From assembly GCA_003222975.1 (NCBI GenBank), contig QHXN01000015.1, forward strand, positions 1 to 64,000: a stretch of 64,000 bases of DNA, read 5' to 3'. Within the stretch, counting starts at the first letter, position 1. Every line of letters starts with the position of its first letter. Below the pieces are notes generated by a model that had not been told where the DNA came from, did not search any database, and saw nothing but the letters and a program-made list of their open reading frames with translations. This DNA is from Acidobacteriota bacterium. Lineage in GTDB: Bacteria; Acidobacteriota; Blastocatellia; Pyrinomonadales; Pyrinomonadaceae. A program made the translations under genes and the position numbers. This document shows, in pieces, positions 60,801-64,000 of this stretch.

Positions 60801-61361
60801 CTGTTCGAGCAGACAGCGGACGGGCGGCGTAGCTCCTTCCTGTCTGCGGCAGTCATACAAGAGTCCTTCGCCCGTCGCCAGCAGAGTGCGGTCGGGGGCT
60901 GGCGTGTTGATGGCGTTAACCTGTCGCCCCGACGTTTCGGGGAGCAGCCAGAACGACAACTCGCCCGGCCCGCGCAGGTAAGCGCCGTCGTTCGTGCCGA
61001 CCCACAGCGCGCCCGACGCATCCGCGCGTAGCACCGTGATGCGCCGCGTTGATAGTCCCGCGTCAGTAATGGTCTGGATGCGCCGCCCGTCGTAGCGCGC
61101 CAGCCCCGCGTCCGTCCCGAACCACATCACCCCGTCCGAGTCCTGCGCAACCGCCCGCACCTGATCCGAGGGAAGCCCGTGGAAGAGCGTGACTGCGCCC
61201 CAGCGGTGAAGGTCAGCCGTCTCGGTCTGCGACCTCGACGGAAGGCAAAAGGCAAGAGGCAAGAGGCAAAGGGCAAAAATCAACAACGCGCAAACCGGTC
61301 GCGGACGGATTACCGCCGGCCTTTTAACTTTTGTCTCTTGCCTTTTGCCTCTTGCCTTCAC
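57828..61361 (-). CDS. Propeller-type sensor histidine kinase
   Basis: A 1177-aa membrane kinase. After a signal peptide (about 21-42) come periplasmic two-component-regulator propeller blades (about 50-730), a Y_Y_Y domain (about 755-835), one membrane helix (about 848-868), then HisKA_3 (phospho-acceptor H943 in DLHDQ) and an HATPase domain (about 1065-1165). This is the layout of nutrient-sensing kinases that pair with LuxR-type regulators. Start is GTG 61361 with GAAGG upstream. Low-complexity inserts lie in the propeller (about 645-695, Ser/Ala/Pro) and within HisKA_3 (about 968-992, TGTTG-rich). Its first 40 codons are made from a heptamer hairpin. Confidence 0.88.
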   Translation of the reverse strand: MKARGKRQETKVKRPAVIRPRPVCALLIFALCLLPLAFCLPSRSQTETADLHRWGAVTLFHGLPSDQVRAVAQDSDGVMWFGTDAGLARYDGRRIQTITDAGLSTRRITVLRADASGALWVGTNDGAYLRGPGELSFWLLPETSGRQVNAINTPAPDRTLLATGEGLLYDCRRQEGATPPVRCLLEQELVTSKGKPLFLTSLAVVGETIFVGTRGRGLMTVEPGGEAKEVAGKTRAFFVESLERGTDGALYAGAQVGASDSGLFRVDDGKLARTLKVTGGATGTVTALAAAPGGSIYAATDGRGVFRFGGGATPEHFTFAGTAGGLRSDRVNAVFVDREGVVWFGTPRGVCRYDPRGVRVEQLSDEAESNFVRSLYLTSRGRLLAGTNRGLFARDDASGAWREVEEVRGKTVYALAEDGAGLLLVGTSAGLYVGLQAEGGATRQPVKLAPEEKAIGGRGKGESAVEKVEDRGGAEVGGSVGGRNDEKVAAGKPSEGEDASEPQSKKSAEPALSGSVRAIARFGGAVYVATFGRGLERFDGPGRRTLVWPRQGDDERGREVVSLFADGERGRLWVGTANAGVFYFDGRGVKTEPALAPLGASTVWGASVSDGWLWLATSRGLYAFREGRALVEVARGVDARAVVAVPSGAGVSPATPGADNSSSAPSADSSLSTPGADGPSDTPNAESSSRRSLPRAWCATAGAGVLRVALDGQFGAITSRLDTEQGLPTDNAFAALVVATTADDAGSASLLVGTTRGLARYEPGTLAPVLRLTRVAASRAYQPEELRGGALRLEYPQNSIALDVDASASRTFPEQFQYAFTLRDARGRTVKQKLSHDSQFQADGLPAGRYSVEARAYTLDLTPSRALTFEFEVARAPFPRTTVALSVLLALALVALLWAYVQHRRIVRSGEELREANHALAAARLQLASEAESERRRIARDLHDQTLADLRRLLLLTDEMQPGALPTGTTGAATGTTGGAATGTTGGVSGGARQTTATVFDPAALRAEIEAISQEVRRICEDLSPSVLENVGFAAALEFALAAALAHLPAERKFAYDFSCDDSLEERLALAPGVQMQVYRIVQEAASNVCRHAEAARVSLAVRLDDAGQFTLTLEDDGRGFDAGNRKAQRGRGLAGIRARASLIGAEVEWQRREGGGTVFVLRKKSAGKKDPANAER

Positions 61362-61365
61362 TGCC
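61244..61365. repeat. Heptamer hairpin repeat I (word GGCAAGA), inside kinase gene
   Basis: The left arm (61244-61278) is five 7-mers of GGCAAAA/GGCAAGA; the right arm (about 61329-61365) is their inverted counterpart. The first arm, on the minus strand, encodes the hydrophobic core of the kinase signal peptide; the other encodes its first 11 residues. The element begins a few bases after the stop codon of the response regulator, as the others do. Confidence 0.85.
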
Positions 61366-61370
61366 CGCCT

Positions 61371-62132
61371 TCACTTGTGCGGCTGCGGTTCGTCGAGGAA
61401 GCGCTTGCGGTCGCGCTCGATCCAGTGTTCGAGTTCTGAGGCGGCCTTCTCAAGCTCGTCCGAGTTGATGAGGCCGCGCCGCAGCGCCTCGAAGAAGGCG
61501 CGCGTCCGCATGTTGTAGGCGAGCTTGTCGTAGGCCTCGTGCGGCGTGCCTTCGGGCGTGGAGACGAAGAGCTTTTCGTAGAGAGTGGCGAGGCGGCTCT
61601 CGACGCCGCGCAAAGAGAGGGCGCACTTGCGTGCAATGGCCCAGTTGGAGAGGCCGAGCGCGAGGTAGTAGAGCGCCTCGGCCTCGAACTCTGTGAGGAG
61701 CGGGCGCTTGAAGGAGTCTTTGAAGGCCGGGTCAATCATGTCCGCGCCGTCTTCAAGCACCGCGGCGACGAAGCGCAGGAAGCGCGACTCCGGGTTGTTC
61801 TTGTGGATGAAGCCGTAAGTCGGCGAAGGCTCGGACGCGCGGACGATCTTGCGAATCTCGTTGATGTAAATCTCGTCGGGGAACTGCGTCCAGAAGATGA
61901 TGCGCGCCGCAGGGAACTCGCGCCAGATGGAACGCGCCGCCTTCACGCCCGAAAGGCGCGGCATCTGGATGTCGAACACGCACAGCTCCGGCCTCTCCTT
62001 CAGAGCGAGCGCGAGCGCCTCCTCGCCGTCCGCGGCCTCTATGACGGGCGCGTGCGCCGCGAACTCGCGCTCCAACAATTCGCGCAGGTAACGCCGCTGC
62101 GCCACGTTGTCTTCGGCAATCAGGATTGACAT
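61371..62132 (-). CDS. LuxR/NarL-like response regulator
   Basis: A 253-aa protein. N-terminal receiver (MSILIAEDNVAQRR with acidic pair, CVFDIQMPRLSG with phospho-acceptor D near residue 54, and a lysine in FIHKNN near 110). The C-terminal region (LLTEFEAEALYYLALGLSNWAIARKC) is a diverged LuxR-type HTH. It ends nine bases before the kinase start, so the two are one operon and a cognate pair. Confidence 0.85.
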   Translation of the reverse strand: MSILIAEDNVAQRRYLRELLEREFAAHAPVIEAADGEEALALALKERPELCVFDIQMPRLSGVKAARSIWREFPAARIIFWTQFPDEIYINEIRKIVRASEPSPTYGFIHKNNPESRFLRFVAAVLEDGADMIDPAFKDSFKRPLLTEFEAEALYYLALGLSNWAIARKCALSLRGVESRLATLYEKLFVSTPEGTPHEAYDKLAYNMRTRAFFEALRRGLINSDELEKAASELEHWIERDRKRFLDEPQPHK

Positions 62133-62567
62133 GACGGGTTAGGATCAGGCAGACCGACGAACATCGCGCCTCATTTTGCCGCCTCACGGGAGCGGTTGTA
62201 AACACGGGGACAAGCATCGGCCACCGGCCCGGCGGCGGTCAATGTGGCTATCCACACACGCGTGCGTTGGGAGAGACACGTGGGGGCGGGGCAGGCGTCA
62301 CGCGCGGGCGCTGTTGCTGCCCGCGTCGCGCGCGTTTTCGTTTTGAAGATAATCGGGGGCTGAACGGCGGCCCGCAGGTTTTCGCAGTTCGGCGGGCGCG
62401 CCGTTGTGCCCACGGAGGCGGGGCGTGCGCTGGGGAGGGCGCGCCCCGCATTTTTCTCGCGGGCAGTTTGACGTGCCGGGCGGCCAGACGCCCGCGCGCT
62501 CGGCGTCCGGGGGGTGCGCGAGGGACGCGGGCAGGGGAGCCGCCCGGCATCAGTCACTCTCAGGCAA
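62133..62567. other. Gene-free GC-rich intergenic region
   Basis: About 435 bases with no convincing coding frame; open frames are arginine-, glycine- and proline-rich shadows. It lies between the response-regulator start and the sugar-dehydrogenase stop, so it should hold the promoter of the two-component operon. I see no clear promoter or repeat. Confidence 0.6.
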
Positions 62568-63740
62568 TTATTTTTTGTAAGTCACGCGCCAGATTTTGTT
62601 CGCGCCGTCGTCGGTGATGAGGAGCGAGCCGTCGCGGAGGACGAGGAGGCCGACGGGTCGGCCCCAGACCTGCCGGCTGTTCTCGTCTGTCAGCCAGCCC
62701 GTAATGAAGTCTTCGTAGAAGCCCGCCGGACGCCCGTCGCGGAAGGGCACGCGGATGATCTTAAAGCCGGTGAGCCGGGAGCGATTCCACGAGCCGTGCA
62801 GCGCGACGAAGGCGTCGCCGCGGAAGTCCGAGGGGAACATCTGTCCTTGGTAGAAGACGAGGCCGAGCGCGGCGGAGTGCGACTGAATGAGAAGGTCGGG
62901 AGTGATTGTCTTCTGCGCGAGGTCGGGGGGCGCGTCGTGCACGCGCGGGTCTGGGTGCGGGCCGATGTAGAAGTAGGGCCAGCCGTAGAAGCCGCCGTCG
63001 CGCACCGATGTCAGGTAGTCGGGCACGAGGTCGTCGCCGAGTTCGTCGCGCTCGTTGACGGTCGCAAAGAGCGTCTGCGTGCCGGGGTAGAAGGCGATGC
63101 CGACGGCGTTGCGCAGGCCCGTGGCGAAGGTGCGCTTGCCCGTGCCGTCGGGGTTGAACTCCGTGACGGCGGCGCGCATCGTGTCCGGCTCGACCGAGGC
63201 GTTGGTCTTTGAGCCGACGGTGACATAGAGCTTCTGTCCGTCGGGGCGGAAGACGATGTCGCGCGTCCAGTGCTGGTTGTAGCCGAGGCCGACGCGACCG
63301 TCGCCGTCCGAGTCGCGCAAAATGTAAATCTTCCCCGCGCCGCCGTCGGAGACGAACACGTCGCCGCCGGGCGCGAGTGCCATCCAGCGCGCCTCCTCGA
63401 AGTCGCCCTCGGCGTAAGTCTCGATTGAGAAGCCCGGCGGCAGTTGCAAACGCGCGCCCGCGGGCTGCTTCACGATGCGCGAGGGGTTGTCGGCGCTCCG
63501 CGTCTGGTTCGGCGGCGGCAAGTCTTCGGGCTTGATCTCGTAGCGCGCGGGACGCCACGCGCCCGCCTGCGACTCGCCACTCGCATTCGCCGTTTCGACG
63601 GGCGTCGCCGCCGTCTCGTTCTGCGTCGCCCCCGCGCCCCGCGGCGTCTGCGCGCACGCGAGAAGCGCGCAGAGTTGAAGGGCGAGCGCGACCGCCGGCA
63701 CGGCGCGCGAGCAGAAGGTGGGACAAATCTCCTTCATCAT
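62568..63740 (-). CDS. PQQ-type sugar dehydrogenase lipoprotein
   Basis: A 390-aa exported protein of the sorbosone/glucose dehydrogenase (PQQ-dependent) superfamily, a six-bladed propeller. Typical parts are LPPGFSIETYAEGDFEEARWM, DVFVSDGGAGKIYILRD, YNQHWTRDIVF, and GLLVLRDGSLLITDDGANKIWRV at the end. The lipoprotein signal ends LLAC (cysteine near residue 29). I start at ATG 63740 (63737 is possible): the 16 codons further upstream in the same frame are translated hairpin repeat (FTVHGS) and not coding. Substrate unknown. Confidence 0.85.
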   Translation of the reverse strand: MMKEICPTFCSRAVPAVALALQLCALLACAQTPRGAGATQNETAATPVETANASGESQAGAWRPARYEIKPEDLPPPNQTRSADNPSRIVKQPAGARLQLPPGFSIETYAEGDFEEARWMALAPGGDVFVSDGGAGKIYILRDSDGDGRVGLGYNQHWTRDIVFRPDGQKLYVTVGSKTNASVEPDTMRAAVTEFNPDGTGKRTFATGLRNAVGIAFYPGTQTLFATVNERDELGDDLVPDYLTSVRDGGFYGWPYFYIGPHPDPRVHDAPPDLAQKTITPDLLIQSHSAALGLVFYQGQMFPSDFRGDAFVALHGSWNRSRLTGFKIIRVPFRDGRPAGFYEDFITGWLTDENSRQVWGRPVGLLVLRDGSLLITDDGANKIWRVTYKK

Positions 63741-63755
63741 CCCTCTCACCGGAAA

Positions 63756-63831
63756 AAGCCGTGAACCGTGAACCGTAAACCGTGACAAGTAAATCCTGCT
63801 TTTCTCTTGTTACGGTTCACGGTTCACGGCT
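63756..63831. repeat. Heptamer hairpin repeat H (word GAACCGT)
   Basis: Left arm 63756-63786 or so, right arm about 63806-63831. The words and loop match repeat B at 2057-2156, but the right arm is exactly one 7-mer shorter than the left. It abuts the stop codon of the next minus-strand gene (TAA followed by AGCCGTGAACC), as in B. Confidence 0.9.
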
Positions 63832-64000
63832 TTATAACATCCACGTGTCGCGGTTGTCGAAGTAGTCGGGTGGGCGGTCGGGGTGTCTCTGGCGGAACTC
63901 CTTGTAGCGCGCGAGGAGTTCGCGGTAGCGTCGGTCTGACGAGCGCAAGGGGCGGTGCGGAATCTCTTGCAGGTGGCGCTCGACCTTCCAGACGTTGCGC
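63832..64000 (-). CDS. C-terminal part of unknown gene, cut by window end
   Basis: The last 55 codons of a minus-strand gene that continues beyond the window. They read WKVERHLQEIPHRPLRSSDR, then ELLARYKEFRQRHPDRPPDY and a final FDNRDTWML. Strongly basic and aromatic, coding-like in composition; no family recognised. The TAA stop abuts hairpin repeat H. Confidence 0.6.
   Translation of the reverse strand, partial: RNVWKVERHLQEIPHRPLRSSDRRYRELLARYKEFRQRHPDRPPDYFDNRDTWML

Noticed and set aside
62267-62617. Small open frames in the gap after the response regulator
   Set aside because: Gly/Arg/Pro-rich in every frame, no ribosome site and no conserved motif.
63741-63788. N-terminal extension of the sugar dehydrogenase frame
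   Set aside because: The 16 codons translate hairpin repeat H; a signal peptide begins at the internal ATG pair.

Overview
The window is GC-rich bacterial chromosome. Dense GC-rich coding, many long antisense shadow frames, a secreted subtilase ending in GDGVLL repeats, a DUF1111-type dihaem protein, a PQQ-type sugar dehydrogenase and a very large beta-propeller histidine kinase together suggest an Acidobacteriota member, probably Blastocatellia/Pyrinomonadales-like. This assignment is inference from gene style; no rRNA or other marker gene is present.

Layout. 1-1.3 kb: an IS1-like insertion sequence with matching terminal inverted repeats. 1.4-19.7 kb: ordinary chromosomal genes. These are cysteine dioxygenase, a polytopic membrane protein, inorganic pyrophosphatase, two small proteins, an HtrA-like protease, a secreted subtilase carrying a degenerate ClpB-like AAA+ domain, a GNAT acetyltransferase, an antitoxin/frameshifted PemK-MazF toxin pair, serine acetyltransferase, a heavy-metal-binding protein, prmC, murA, a HIT protein, an AI-2E-type transporter and a 2Fe-2S protein. 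20.4-54.7 kb: one co-oriented accessory island encoding a contractile injection system of the extracellular (Afp/PVC-like, eCIS) kind. 55.3-64 kb: chromosomal genes again (dihaem oxidoreductase, lipoprotein, DUF3303 protein, hybrid propeller kinase with its response regulator, PQQ-type sugar dehydrogenase, and the end of an unknown gene).

How the island works. A sigma-54 activator with a pseudo-receiver domain is followed by a near-consensus -24/-12 promoter. The next gene encodes a small winged-helix-like protein. Then come the tube cap (Pvc16-like), an accessory beta-protein, sheath 1 (1068 aa, with about 450 extra residues built of repeated beta-modules), tube 1, sheath 2, tube 2, a small Pvc6-position protein, the LysM baseplate protein, separate gp27-like and gp5-like spike proteins, gp25, a gp6/J-like baseplate protein and a gpI/Pvc12-like protein fused to a propeller. 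After these come three proteins that share one N-terminal domain and then diverge into propeller/collagen-like/helix-hairpin-helix, Cys-Gly-rich, and tail-fibre forms, then a coiled-coil protein, a tape-measure-like protein and the AAA+ ATPase. The island ends with a 1224-aa DUF4157-led candidate effector and two translationally coupled small genes that look like immunity or chaperone genes. Gaps are short and many starts overlap, so it reads as one long transcription unit.

A second theme is a family of at least nine imperfect hairpins. Their arms are tandem 7-mers, with a different word at different loci. They often start within a few bases of a stop codon and are found only in the flanks, never inside the island. 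One of them lies inside the start of the histidine kinase gene and encodes its signal-peptide core. A short direct repeat brackets the island.
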